A DNA stretch of 64,000 nt from positions 159,667,471-159,731,470 of the forward strand of contig NC_081411.1 of NCBI RefSeq assembly GCF_030272615.1, read 5' to 3'. This document shows, piece after piece, positions 24,526 through 34,975 of the stretch; the first letter of the stretch is position 1, and every line of letters begins with the position of its first letter. The notes under the pieces are model-generated. The model was given only the letters and a program-made list of their open reading frames with translations. It had not been told where the DNA came from and did no database searches. Made by a program: the position numbers and the translations under genes. The stretch is from Cryptomeria japonica. Lineage: Eukaryota > Streptophyta > Pinopsida > Cupressales > Cupressaceae.

Positions 24526-25334
24526 GTTACAATAATAAGCTACATTTTTGCATGTGCAAGTGTTATCAAAATTGGTACTTGGTAGTCTTGCATGTTGAAG
24601 GTGCCTCACATATTAAGAAGACTATTTTGCATCGATGAAAATTCCTTGTATGTTGAGTAGACAAATTATCAATTTAGAAATTTATATAAAACACCTTATA
24701 TGTTGAGTTTTTTTTAATTGGATTAGTAGGTGAAGTTCAGACCAATGCATTTATTCCTTCTACGATTGCAAATGTGCAATAAATGGAATGATGGCACATG
24801 GAATATTTGGGCATACAACTTGTTGGTTTATATATATGTACTATGTTGGATAATTTTGTATAAAAACTTTATTACTTTCAAATATATCATTATACTCTCA
24901 AAATGATCCTAGAACCTTGTTGTATTGTGAGATCAATTGAGCATCATAGATCTGATATATTATTGTATCTATTTTTTTGTTGAATAATACAATTGAAATG
25001 AATGTTTTGGAGAGTTGTTTTTTTCTTGAAAGGGATTTATGTAAATACCATGTTATTTTTTTGTGTTTATTGTATATTTTTTATGATATTCAAAATGTCC
25101 ATCTAAAGTTGTAATTGTTAAAGGTGTTTAAGAGTTTTTCACTTTGAAAACCCCTAAATATATTGGTGTAAGAAATGACTTCTATGCACCTAGCTTACTT
25201 TCAAAAAAATCCCATTAGCTTATTGATATTATCAAAATAGAAATGTTTTTATAATTATAGAGGGATATATTAGGTATCCTCACTTGAATTCAGATAAAAT
25301 GGAAGGGTTCTACCAAAGGGTTTAAAGATGAGAT
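24526..25334. other. No gene seen; flank of element A
   Basis: AT-rich. Part may be further LTR of the old Copia element. It runs up to the AATAG target site at 25,335. Confidence 0.45.
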
Positions 25335-25339
25335 AATAG
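25335..25339 (+). repeat. Target-site duplication of element A, left
   Basis: AATAG directly before TGTTACTACTT. The same five bases follow the right LTR at 42,867-42,871, and also follow the corresponding LTR of copy B at 56,855-56,859. Confidence 0.85.
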
Positions 25340-25785
25340 TGTTACTACTTATTAAGTTGCCATTAGTTTTATATCCAAAGTCATTCTATATACTGTAGTC
25401 GGTTATCTCTACCGAAACATTCAGTTGGTATGCACAGAACAGTCGGTTAAAGAAGAAAATAGTCACAGAGCCTAGTATACACCGAGTTGTCTATCAAGTA
25501 ACATTCCATGTCTACTGAGCAGCAACAATGATACACCGAGTTGATATACACCGAGTGAAATGTTTTACTAGATTCATTGAACCTAGACACACATGTGGAA
25601 ACATGTTACAAGATCAAGGAGCAAGAGAGACGTTATCACATTGGGAATTGTACTTAAGGATTGTGTATGATTTTGAGGTCATCTAACCAATGAAATATTT
25701 TGTATGGTTATTCATTCGATAAATCATGTTTGTAAGATCGAAGTAATGAATCAGATCACCGACATAAGAGATCTATTTATACAAC
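25340..25785 (+). repeat. Element A 5' LTR, first part
   Basis: Matches the beginning of the 3' LTRs at 40,596 and 55,664. It is interrupted at 25,785 by the nested element and continues at 34,169. It contains several ACCGAG/TCGGTT motifs (25,400-25,560). Confidence 0.9.
25781..25785 (+). repeat. Target-site duplication of nested element, left
   Basis: ACAAC, repeated at 34,164-34,168. The uninterrupted LTR at 42,110-42,125 reads ATTTATACATCATGG, which confirms the join apart from small substitutions. Confidence 0.88.
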
Positions 25786-26218
25786 TGTGTGGGGGAAAAA
25801 GTGACACTAAGCAAGCATGCCCTAATCTCACTTTCAACCACACACTTGTGGAATACGAAAGAGCCTAGAGGTATCACACAATTGGCTACTTCTTCTTGTG
25901 GAAGAGAGAGCCACGGGCTACCTATTAGGATTTCTATTCCTTTGTTGTAATTGAAAGATGAAATGATGCAAGTTCAATCCCTAACACCAAAGTGCAAGTA
26001 TGAACTAATGACAAGATTGCAGAATTGAACTTAAATAATGAAAAGCTGTAAACACAAGGACAAGACAAGAATGCAAATGCGTACCCGGAGTTAAAATCTG
26101 ACTGAAAATGTTTGGGATGGGGGCGCGGGTGCCACTGTCCTGATTCTGCTCCTGAAACTGTTGTTTTTGCAACCTGAAAAGCTGTCAGAAAGTTGCTGAA
26201 AGTTGTTGTCTGACAGAA

Positions 26219-26310
26219 GGACCAGGGCGCCCAACGCCCCTGTCCCAGGGACCAGGGCGCCCAGCGCCCCTGTCCTGGCAGGACCAGGGCGCCCCACGCC
26301 CCTGTCCTAG
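26219..26310. repeat. GC-rich minisatellite in the LTR, three units
   Basis: Units of 30-32 bp start with GGACCAGGGCGCC at 26,219, 26,249 and 26,281. Each contains the palindrome GGGCGCCC or a one-base variant and CGCCCCTGTCC. The sister LTR has only two units (32,961-33,020). Confidence 0.88.
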
Positions 26311-27057
26311 CTTTCTGGACTGGAATTTGGTGTGTTGTTCTGTCTCAGTCTGCTTCTTTCGGATCTGCAACTTGCAGCGTCGTCCGAGTCCTGAAACCTA
26401 CACTTATATCTGAAAAGGTGTTTGGGAGGCTATATAGGGTTTTGCCTTAGTCAAACCCCCGCTTCGGTGATTTCCACCTCCACGAATAGCCAAGTTGTAT
26501 TGTAAAATGTATTGTGTGTGCAGACCTAGTGTGTGTGCAAGGTCCTTAAATGCAAGAAAGCAAACTAGAGAAACCTAGAAAGTAAACCCTAATTGCTTGT
26601 AAATGATAATGTAAATACTCTAAATCAAGATGCAAAGTGATCTAAAGCATGAATAAAGGATATATTGAAGCTTATGCAAAGACATGAAAACAACATGAAA
26701 TCATACCCAACCCTCAAGGGAGGAGTACAAGCCAATCTTCAGTCGGTAATCTCCTATTGTTCTTCAATGTCTTCCAAGCCCTAAAATGGATGAATGAAAT
26801 TGAATGAATGCTTGATAGATGGATGTTGAGTGTTGTTGAAGTCTTCAAAGATCTTCTCTTTCGCTGCATATGAGGTCCTGAAAACCAAAAATTCCGGTCC
26901 TTTCAAATGAAGAAAGAGAGCTCTTAAGTAGGAAACCCTAGGTCATAATTTCGTCTTTTGGCCGACCTAGAGATTGAATCTCCCGCCAATTTCTTGGGGT
27001 TAAGCTTTATTTTATGATTGGATCATGCTCCTAAAATTTTGGGAAAAATGTCCGGGA

Positions 27058-27092
27058 CCATGTTGCACTTCGGGCGCCATGGTCCCGACAAC
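27058..27092. other. Inverted repeat GGGACCATG / CATGGTCCC in the LTR
   Basis: A nine-base perfect stem around a 15-base GC-rich loop, extendable on both sides with one bulge. The same structure is in the sister LTR near 33,768-33,803, with one changed loop base. Confidence 0.6.
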
Positions 27093-27451
27093 TTTTCACC
27101 AAATTTTCAGGGCCGTCAGATATGATGATTTTAGAGAGAATCCCGAAGTTACAGGTGATTTCGAGATATTTTGACCCCCGAAATCAAGCCCCCAAGTTCA
27201 AAATAGGACCTAATTAGGGTTTTTGATTAAATGATGTATAGGAGGAATAAAATGAAAAGGGCACACTTTAATGAAAGGGCCCAACTTTATGATGTAGGAA
27301 ATGATAAAATAGGACCTTAGACCTAATTAATTTAATTAATTAAGTGCTAAAGGGGAAATGCAATGCAAAATACAAAATGCGCCAAGGCGGGTGCTAAACT
27401 AGGTGTGAAATTGTACCACCCTAGCAAGTGCGTACAATTTACGACGCTACA

Positions 27452-27466
27452 TTTAGCCCCCACTTT
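27452..27466 (-). other. Polypurine tract of the nested element
   Basis: On the minus strand, AAGTGGGGGCTAAA lies directly before the TGTAGCG start of the 3' LTR. This is the expected plus-strand primer site. Confidence 0.7.
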
Positions 27467-29077
27467 AGCGGTCATATGAACACTATGTGCATATGCAAGC
27501 TAAAGTACAGAAAAGTAAACATTATTTGAAAAAGGATATATCCATAAGTCTGTCGAACGAAGCCCCCAGCGGTATTTGCAGTACACAGTTAGGAACCACA
27601 ACCTACAAAACCACATGTTAGATCACAAAATCACCTAATGCTTACTAAGGAAGGTGATGAAAATTCGAGGGTAGCTATATGCCCCCCCCTATTTCGGCTT
27701 GCTAATTTTAGTGAGTTGAAACAGGGTATCATGTTTACCACTTCGAATTGTTAAAGAATATTGATGACAAATGCTCACAAGAAGATTTGATATGAGATCA
27801 AAAACTAATGGAGAATCATTTGGTAAGAAAGAGGACTAAATCTCAATTCCAACACAACAAAGAGTGTGAGGATTTGAGAGTTCTCTAACACGAGATGAAG
27901 GATGTAAATGGAAACAAAATGCAAAGAGAAGAAAAGAAAGGAAAAAGGCCTGAATACACACATTGGTGATCCATGAGAAGAATGGTGAGAGAGAAAACAT
28001 GGACTTCTCGCCCCTAGATTTTGTCTAGGTGATCCATGGGAAAAGGACATGGAAAACTAGCCCCTAGAGTCTGTCTAGGTGATCCATGTAAGGGAGGAGA
28101 GTGAGAAAGTCTAGCCTTATGCCGCTAGTTCCACTCAACCTCGTGCATGAGTGTGTAAGGGAGGTTAGAAGCACCTCATAGGAGTCTATGCCCGAGTATG
28201 CTACAACCTATATATGTATAGTACAAAAGCGTGACATCTCGCTTTAAGAGTCTGTGCTCTGGTTCCGAGAATGACCCATTGCTCAAAAAGTGTAATGTTT
28301 ATGTCATAAGCAAAGTAGAACAAAGATACCTACCTTCATCACAAAAGAAGATACCCCAAAAATGCAACAATGTCATAGATCCAAGCAAGAGAGTTTTGCA
28401 CTCTTTAAGCAAGGATAAGATAGTTGAAAAGGGATATCTTGTAGTATGTGTAAAGGAGATCCTTAGAGGAGAAGAGATCTTTGTACAAAAGACACCTATC
28501 CCCAAGAGGAATTATCTTAGACAAATATAACATCTTCTAGAATAAGACAAAGAAGAGAATAAGAATGCAATACTTCCTTCTTTTGTGAGGTGAAAGTGAT
28601 TCTTAATGAAGGATGATGCTCTTTTTAACCCAATTGGGAGAGTGAATTTATTATGGATGTATTTTACCAAGTGCAAAAGAGGTTGTGGTCAAGGACTTAC
28701 ACCTCTTGTAAGAGAGAATCCTTGAACAAACAACAACAAATGCGTACAAGGCATAACATCAAGTAATAAAGTCCACACCATCCACAAAATAGGAAAAAGT
28801 GGATCCTTAGATAAAAATAAGGAAAGATCATTGCCTCCCAAGGATAAGGACAATGAGAAGGACTTACACAATCTTCTAGGGAGAGATTTGGACATAAGAA
28901 AAAGAAGAGATGTATGAAATCACTCTTGTCCCCATAGGAATGAGAAAATTAGGCTATTATGTTGCTTCAAAAAATATATGATTGCACTTGAAATTGTACC
29001 ATCATGAATGACAATGAGCCCCCAGTAAATGAGCTACCAATGTCACATAATGATGAGCAACATAATAGCCATTAATG
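27467..29077 (-). other. Nested element, non-coding 3' internal region
   Basis: No long frame or pol motif is present. The phrase GTCTAGGTGATCCATG occurs near 28,022 and 28,070, with a shorter match at 27,966, as part of an imperfect repeat of about 50 bp. The region where reverse transcriptase and integrase would lie in a complete Gypsy element is absent. Confidence 0.55.
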
Positions 29078-29884
29078 TTATTTAAAGACATGATAGATTG
29101 AATGAGGTATTTGAATATGACATGCTAAATGCTCAACTATAAGTGAGATCAAAAACATGTATAAAATGATAAAAATTGAAGAAGGACAGTTACGAGAAAT
29201 CTTAGAAGAAAGATGAGTGTAATTTATTAGAGCCTTATCCCTGGAGGAAAGGACTTTGTGATGAATAGGAGATAAAGATTCATAAGTGGATCTAGAAATT
29301 TGAGGGGAATCATAAAGAGATTTGTTCATCGCCAAGATTTCCTTATGAGGGGAATGAGAGATGATAGAAGTAGAAGATGATTTAGTTGAAGTGAGATCAT
29401 CATCACTACTAAATATAGCATTCACATTGAGAGATGGTCTTTTAGATGCTTTGGTACGTTTGCAGGGATTATAGCCGAGTCCAAAGGCATAATTGTGAAA
29501 ATTAGTCTCTAGAGGAACTTTTATCCCTTGTTCATGAGCACCACAACCATTTCCATGATACCCATGCTTAGCAAAAATGCGAAAACCATGACCATAATGA
29601 TCAGCCATTTCAGGAAGAGAAGGTGGTTTTTCATAAGACAAAGAATAAAACTCTTCATAATTAGAGGTGTGAGGAGAAGAAGTTTGAGAAGCGGCCACAA
29701 AATTATTGCTCATAGGTTCAAGTAAGACTGATTGATCTCTAGTTTCTTCCTTCTTTTTACCTTTAAGATCTCTAGGAGGAACCCTATATTCACCTACAAA
29801 GGTGGGATTAAAATCAAGGGATCCCCAATCGTCTTCTGCGAGAACCTTCTCAGGATCAAAAGCCTTTTCATGTGTAGACTCAAG
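29078..29884 (-). pseudogene. In-frame continuation after the stop of the nested element protein
   Basis: The frame that ends at the TGA 29885-29887 stays open after it for 57 codons to an ATG at 29,713 and then for another 211 codons to 29,078. It encodes a segment with FDPEKVLAEDDWGSLDF, then a region rich in S, H, Y and G (HYGHGFRIFAKHGYHGNGCG). This resembles the linker that follows the protease in plant Gypsy polyproteins, but no reverse transcriptase block follows. One TGA within an otherwise open frame of about 1,050 codons suggests a point mutation. Confidence 0.5.
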
Positions 29885-32224
29885 TCAAGAAGGATCTTCT
29901 TCAGGAGCTTCAGACTCATCCAAAGAATTTTGATTATTAGAGGGTGATGATTCATCCATAGGTATCTTGTTCAAAGAGTCATTACTAGAAGAGGAAGGCT
30001 TAGATGTTTGCAAACAAGCTTGAAGATTAGTGTCACCTATCAAGGTATATGTCTTTTTGTTATAAATGAATTTAACTTGTCTATGCAATGTAGAGGGGAC
30101 AGCTTGCATATTGTGAATCCAAGGTCTCCCTAATAACAAGTTGTATGTTAGATTTCCCGACATAACATGGATAGGAGTAGGCAAAGTAACAGGTCCCATT
30201 GTGATGGGTAAGGTGATAATACCTAATGAAGACTTAGCCACATTATCAAAGCCTTGAATGGGATGAGAGTCGGGCTCAATAAGGGATGTATCCACATTCA
30301 TCTTATGCAATAGATTAATGCTACATACATTAAGGCCAGAGCCATTATCTACTAGTGTTCGTCTTATAGCCGTGTCATTTATGATAACCACAATCATCAA
30401 GGGATCATATTGTTGTTGAATTTCACTAGTAGGCAACTCATCTTGGGTAAACACAATTTGAGCTTTAGGATTCATCACAGAGTTAACTAAAGATGCTATA
30501 TTACTAGATGTATTCGGTGGAGGAACATTCAAATCTTTCAAGGCATCTTGTAACATTCCATGATGAGCGGAAGAAGTTTGGATCAAATCCCAAAGGGATA
30601 TCTTAGCAGGGGTAGCTTTAAGTTGTTCTATGAGATCATATTCCTTACCAAGAACTTGTGAAATACGTGGAGCTTGCGGAAGAATTGGTTGGGAAGGAGG
30701 AAGCGAAGTGGGGATAACTAGAGGAGGATTAGGTTGCCTATTGTTTCTTGTGTTATAGGTATGAGCAACCGCATGATAACTCTCTCTAGTCAGTTGCTTA
30801 GCATACTCATAAGGGCTCTTAGTAGAGTAACCTCCTTGTACAATAATAATAGGTTTCTTAGGAGTGCAAAAAGAATCATTAGCATAACCACCTTGAACCA
30901 CTAAGATAGGCTTATTTAAAGGTTGAGAATTTTGAGAAGGATAAGCACCTTGGACAGTGAAGAGAGGTTTGTTAGGTGTCTCATTCACATGTATCAAATT
31001 GATTGAGGATGGTTTAGAGGAATGAACAAAAGTGTTGGAAGAATTATTGATAGTCTTCTCTTGCACTAAAATCTCATCACGGATTAAATCAATTTTAGGA
31101 GAGAGACCAGGGGTAGGCATTGATGTTCTAGTAGGAAGAGGAAAGGTCATATCATCCTCTATCATCAAAGGATCTACATGGGGAATAAACTCTCTAGGAG
31201 AAGGATCAACATTTCTCTCTAAAGTCTCACTTTTGAGAGAGAGATCTTTGAAAGAGATGTTAACCATCTTGCTTTGAACTAGGGTTTCCTTATGAGTAGA
31301 ACCAAGTTGAGGAGAGGGAGATGCTTTTTTAGAGGGAGAATAATTGATATTCAAGGAAGGTGAGAAACTATCAAGGGAGAGAGAATAATCTACACCTTCT
31401 TCTAATGGTTCATCCCAAATAGTGAGGTTGTTGAAAGGAATGTTTGAAGTATTGTCAATTTCGGGAGAGGAGATAACATTGTTTATTAATTCCTCATCCT
31501 TAGAAGGGAGAGCATCAATAGATGTGTTAAACTCATCCTCTTTCCTCAAAATACGTTCAATATGATCTTTAGGGGAGAGAGAATTAAGGAAAGCGCTTAT
31601 TATTTCATCTTCTTTCTCTAAGGGATGCTTATGGGTAAGACAAACTTTAGGAGAAGGGTAAGCATTTATCATTAATTCATCATCTCTAGTGGGAATTTTG
31701 TTGGAAAAGGAAATGCCATCACTAGGAAATGTAGGGATAATGTCATCTTCTTGCACAAAAGGATCCTCATGAAGGGAGTGTTTTTTAGGAGGAACATGAA
31801 CATATTTCTCCAAAGATTCATGCTTAGGAAGGAGATCTTTGAAAGAAGTGTTCATAACCTCTTGTTGCACTAACATGCCCCCATTGGAAGGACCAACTTT
31901 AGGAGAAAATAAGTCAATGTCCATCGATGCCTTTTCACTTAGAGAGGCATCATGTAGGGAAGGTGAAGTAACATTAAGAAAGGTGTTTATGATATCATTC
32001 TCTTCCTCTAGGATAGCTAAATAGGAAGGGCACATTTTAGGAGAATTGTCAAGATCACTCTTAAAGACTTCATCCTTAGAGCATGGGAGAGTCTCAAAAG
32101 GATCGGTAGCAACTCTTTTAGGCACTAAAATGTTGTTATAGATGGGGGGAGGTTCTTTAGGAGAAGGAAAAATTGAAACAAGGGAAGCTAACCCATTATC
32201 ACATCTATGAAATGGATGCATCAT
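29885..32224 (-). pseudogene. Acidic repeat protein with retropepsin-like domain
   Basis: 779 residues from ATG 32224 to TGA 29885. Residues about 30-400 are acidic and built of diverged repeats: the block SFKDLLPKHESLEKYV...EDDIIPTFP recurs as SFKDLSLKSETLERNV...EDDMTFPLP, and EEENDIINTFLN recurs as KEDEIISAFLN. Three KP-x3-VQGxY repeats lie at about 422-470. A stretch typical of plant Gypsy proteins follows (EYDLIEQLKATPAKISLWDLIQTSSAHHGML, about 525-560). The aspartic protease-like domain is at about 605-715, with the active-site loop LVDNGSG near residue 627 and LLGRPWIH downstream. There is no CCHC knuckle or reverse transcriptase. It may supply protease or be a structural remnant; activity is unknown. 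Confidence 0.72.
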
Positions 32225-32510
32225 GACAACAATTTTCCTCTTTCAAATGATAACACATGCAAAATAGAAGGAAATGTTTAATTTTAAGCACTTAGAATGT
32301 AGATTTAGAAAATGAAATTTATGATTCAAATGAGTTCCTAAATCAGATTTACAATTATTAATCCCAATTAAGCTATCCACAAGTTCAACTTTAGGGTTTT
32401 AGCAAAAATTTCCTCTAAATTTTTGAATCTTGCAAGAAATTGAAACTTGTAAATACAAATTTGAATTTGAAAAAAAACACATAAATCAGAATTAGAGAAG
32501 ATTGGAGTTC

Positions 32511-32525
32511 ACGTCGGGTTCACCA
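32511..32525 (-). other. Primer-binding-site-like sequence of the nested element
   Basis: On the minus strand TGGTGAACCCGACGT begins four bases after the LTR end. TGG is the expected start of a tRNA 3'-end complement. I do not name the tRNA. Confidence 0.6.
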
Positions 32526-32528
32526 AAA

Positions 32529-34163
32529 TGTGTGGGGGAAAAAGTGACACTAAGCAAGCATGCCCTAATCTCACTTTCAACCACACACTTGTGGAATACG
32601 AAAGAGCCTAGAGGTATCATACAATTGGCTACTTCTTCTTGTGGAAGAGAGAGCCACGGGCTACCTATTAGGATTTCTATTCCTTTGTTGTAATTGAAAG
32701 ATGAAATGATGCAAGTTCAATCCCTAACCCCAAAGTGCAAGTATGAACTAATGACAAGATTGCAGAATTAAACTTAAATAATGAAAAGCTGTAAACACAA
32801 GGACAAGACAAGAATGCAAATGCGTACCCGGAGTTAAAATCTGACTGAAAATGTTCGGGACGGGGGCACGGGCGCCACTGTCCTGATTCTGCTCCTGAAA
32901 CTGCTGTTTTTGCAACCTGAAAAGCTGTCAGAAAGTTGCTGAAAGTTGCTGTCTGACAGAAGGACCAGGGTGCCCAGCGCCCCTGTCCTGGCAGGACCAA
33001 GGCGCCCCACGCCCCTATCCTAGCTTTCTGGACTGGAATTTGGTGTGTTGTTCTGTCTCAGTCTGCTTCTTTCGGATCTGCAACTTGCGGCGTCGTCCGA
33101 GTCCTGAAACCTGCACTTATATCTGAAAAGGTGTTTGGGCAGCTATATAGGGTTTTGCCTTAGTCAAACCCCCGCTTCGGTGATTTCCACCTCACGAATA
33201 GCCAAGTTGTATTGTAAAATATATTGTGTGTGCAGACCTAGTGTGTGTGCAAGGTCCTTAAATGCAAGAAAGCAAACTAGAGAAACCTAGAAAGTAAACC
33301 CTAATTGCTTGTAAATGATAATGTAAATGCTCTAAATCAAGATGCAAAGTGATCTAAAGCATGAATAAAGGATATATTGAAGCTTATGCAAAGACATGAA
33401 AACAACATGAAATCATACCCAACCCTCAAGGGAGGAGTACAAGCCAATCTTCAGTCGGTAATCTCCTATTGTTCTTCAATGTCTTCCAAGCCCTAAAATG
33501 GATGAATGAAATTGAATGAATGCTTGATAGATGGATGTTGAGTGTTGTTGAAGTCTTCAAAGATCTTCTCTTTCGCTGCATATGAGGTCCTGAAAACCAA
33601 AAATTCTGGTCCTTTCAAATGAAGAAAGAGAGCTCTTAAGTAGGAAACCCTAGGTCATAATTTCGTCTTTTGGCCGACCTAGAGATTGAATCTCCTGCCA
33701 ATTTCTTGGGGTTAAGCTTTATTTTATGATTGGATCGCGCTCCTAAAATTTCGGGAAAAATGTCCGGGACCATGTTGCACTCCGGGCGCCATGGTCCCGA
33801 CAACTTTTCACCAAATTTTCAGGGCCGTCAGATATGATGATTTTAGAGAGAATCCCGAAGTTACAGGTGATTTCGAGATGTTTTGACCCCCGAAATCAAG
33901 CCCCCAAGTTCAAAATAGGATCTAATTAGGGTTTTTGATTAAATGATGTATAGGAGGAATAAAATGAAAAGGGCACACTTTAATGAAAGGGCCCAACTTT
34001 ATGATGTAGGAAATGATAAAATAGGACCTTAGACCTAATTAATTTAATTAATTAAGTGCTAAAGGGGAAATGCAATGCAAAATACAAAATGCGCCAAGGC
34101 GGGTGCTAAACTAGGTGTGAAATTGTACCACCCTAGCAAGTGCGTACAATTTACGACGCTACA
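32529..34163 (-). repeat. Nested element 5' LTR (1,635 bp)
   Basis: Nearly identical to 25,786-27,451 but 31 bp shorter, which is explained by having two minisatellite units instead of three (32,961-33,020). Confidence 0.92.
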
Positions 34164-34168
34164 ACAAC
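34164..34168 (+). repeat. Target-site duplication of nested element, right
   Basis: ACAAC, matching 25,781-25,785. Confidence 0.88.
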
Positions 34169-34913
34169 ATGGATTAAGGATAATAGTGTGATAGAGAGAG
34201 AGATAGAGAGGTGTATAAAGCAAGACATGTGTGATACATAAGAAAGAATTGAGTGTTATGACTGTTACAGAGACACAGAGGTCACTGAGAATGATTTCAG
34301 AGAATAGTAAAAGAACAGAGTAAACAGAAGGGATTACCAAGTTATTCTATGGGTTACCGGGGTATGCTATAAGCAAGGTAATCTCATTTTGAGCACATAG
34401 AATCTACTATAACATTTCAGATGTAAAGTTGCAAATATTTGTAATGATTTATTGTAATATTTTGAAGTTGTAAGAGAAACCTTTAACAAGGTAAAAGACT
34501 CTAACAAAGTCTATAAATTGTAAAGCCTTTAACTAGGTGCAACATTTAGAATAAGTGTTGTAAAATCCTTTAGCAAGGTAGATCTAACGATCTTGATACT
34601 CCTAACAGGGTAAGCTATTAGAAATAGCTGAACATGTAGCTCTAACCGAGCACTCTTTATTATTGCAGTAGTGAAGTTGTGGGTGCCATCCCCACTGCAG
34701 TTTTTCTCTCTAACCAAGAGTTTCTGCATAACCAAAATATATGAGTTATGGAGTGAATCATGTATGATTGTTATTTATTTGTTTTAGCTTTATGTTATGT
34801 TGCAGCAGTTTTTGGTTTATGCATAATAGTTAAGATATTGTTGTTAAAAGGTTTTGAAGTACTGATTCACCCCTCCTCTCTTTGTACATTAGCTTTCCAT
34901 ATTGGGCCTAACA
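34169..34913 (+). repeat. Element A 5' LTR, second part
   Basis: Resumes the LTR after the nested insertion and ends GGGCCTAACA at 34,913. It includes the GCAGTTTTTCTCTC...GAGTTTCTGCATAA block near 34,697-34,735, which parallels a motif in the other LTRs of the window. Confidence 0.9.
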
Positions 34914-34927
34914 ATTGATATCAGAGC
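34914..34927 (+). other. Element A primer binding site (Copia type)
   Basis: ATTGATATCAGAGC directly after the LTR, a one-base variant of the initiator-Met primer site ATTGGTATCAGAGC. Copy B has TTGGTATTAGAGC (49,983-49,995), differing at another base. Confidence 0.85.
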
Positions 34928-34975
34928 TTGAATCTTGGAAAAGGGTTTAACAGCCTAAAGAGAAAGATCTTATCA

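Larger units (their letters stand above)
25786..27451 (-). repeat. Nested element 3' LTR (1,666 bp)
   Basis: Begins TGTGTGGGGG and ends GACGCTACA on the + strand. It carries three units of a GC-rich minisatellite (26,219-26,310) and an inverted repeat (27,058-27,092). Confidence 0.92.
25786..34163 (-). mobile_element. Nested non-autonomous LTR retrotransposon, Gypsy-like, minus strand
   Basis: 8,378 bp bounded by LTRs (25,786-27,451 and 32,529-34,163) and a 5-bp duplication ACAAC. On the minus strand the LTR begins TGTAGCGTCG and ends CCCCCACACA. A primer-binding-like TGGTGAACCC lies four bases inside the 5' LTR (32,525 downward), and AGTGGGGGCTAAA abuts the 3' LTR (27,452 upward). The internal region encodes an acidic repeat protein with a retropepsin-like domain, but no reverse transcriptase, RNase H or integrase is visible. 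The protease style is that of plant Gypsy gag-pol proteins. The LTR pair differs by few substitutions plus one minisatellite unit, so the insertion is fairly young. Confidence 0.9.

Noticed and set aside
29078-29884. Programmed stop-codon readthrough at the TGA in the nested element protein
   Set aside because: The stop is a single TGA without a recognised readthrough context and the element is non-autonomous. A point mutation is simpler. I keep it only as an in-frame continuation.
34529-34735. Small conserved minus-strand frame repeated in each LTR (also 42,482, 56,470)
   Set aside because: It recurs only because the LTR recurs. It has no motif and runs antisense through the LTR.
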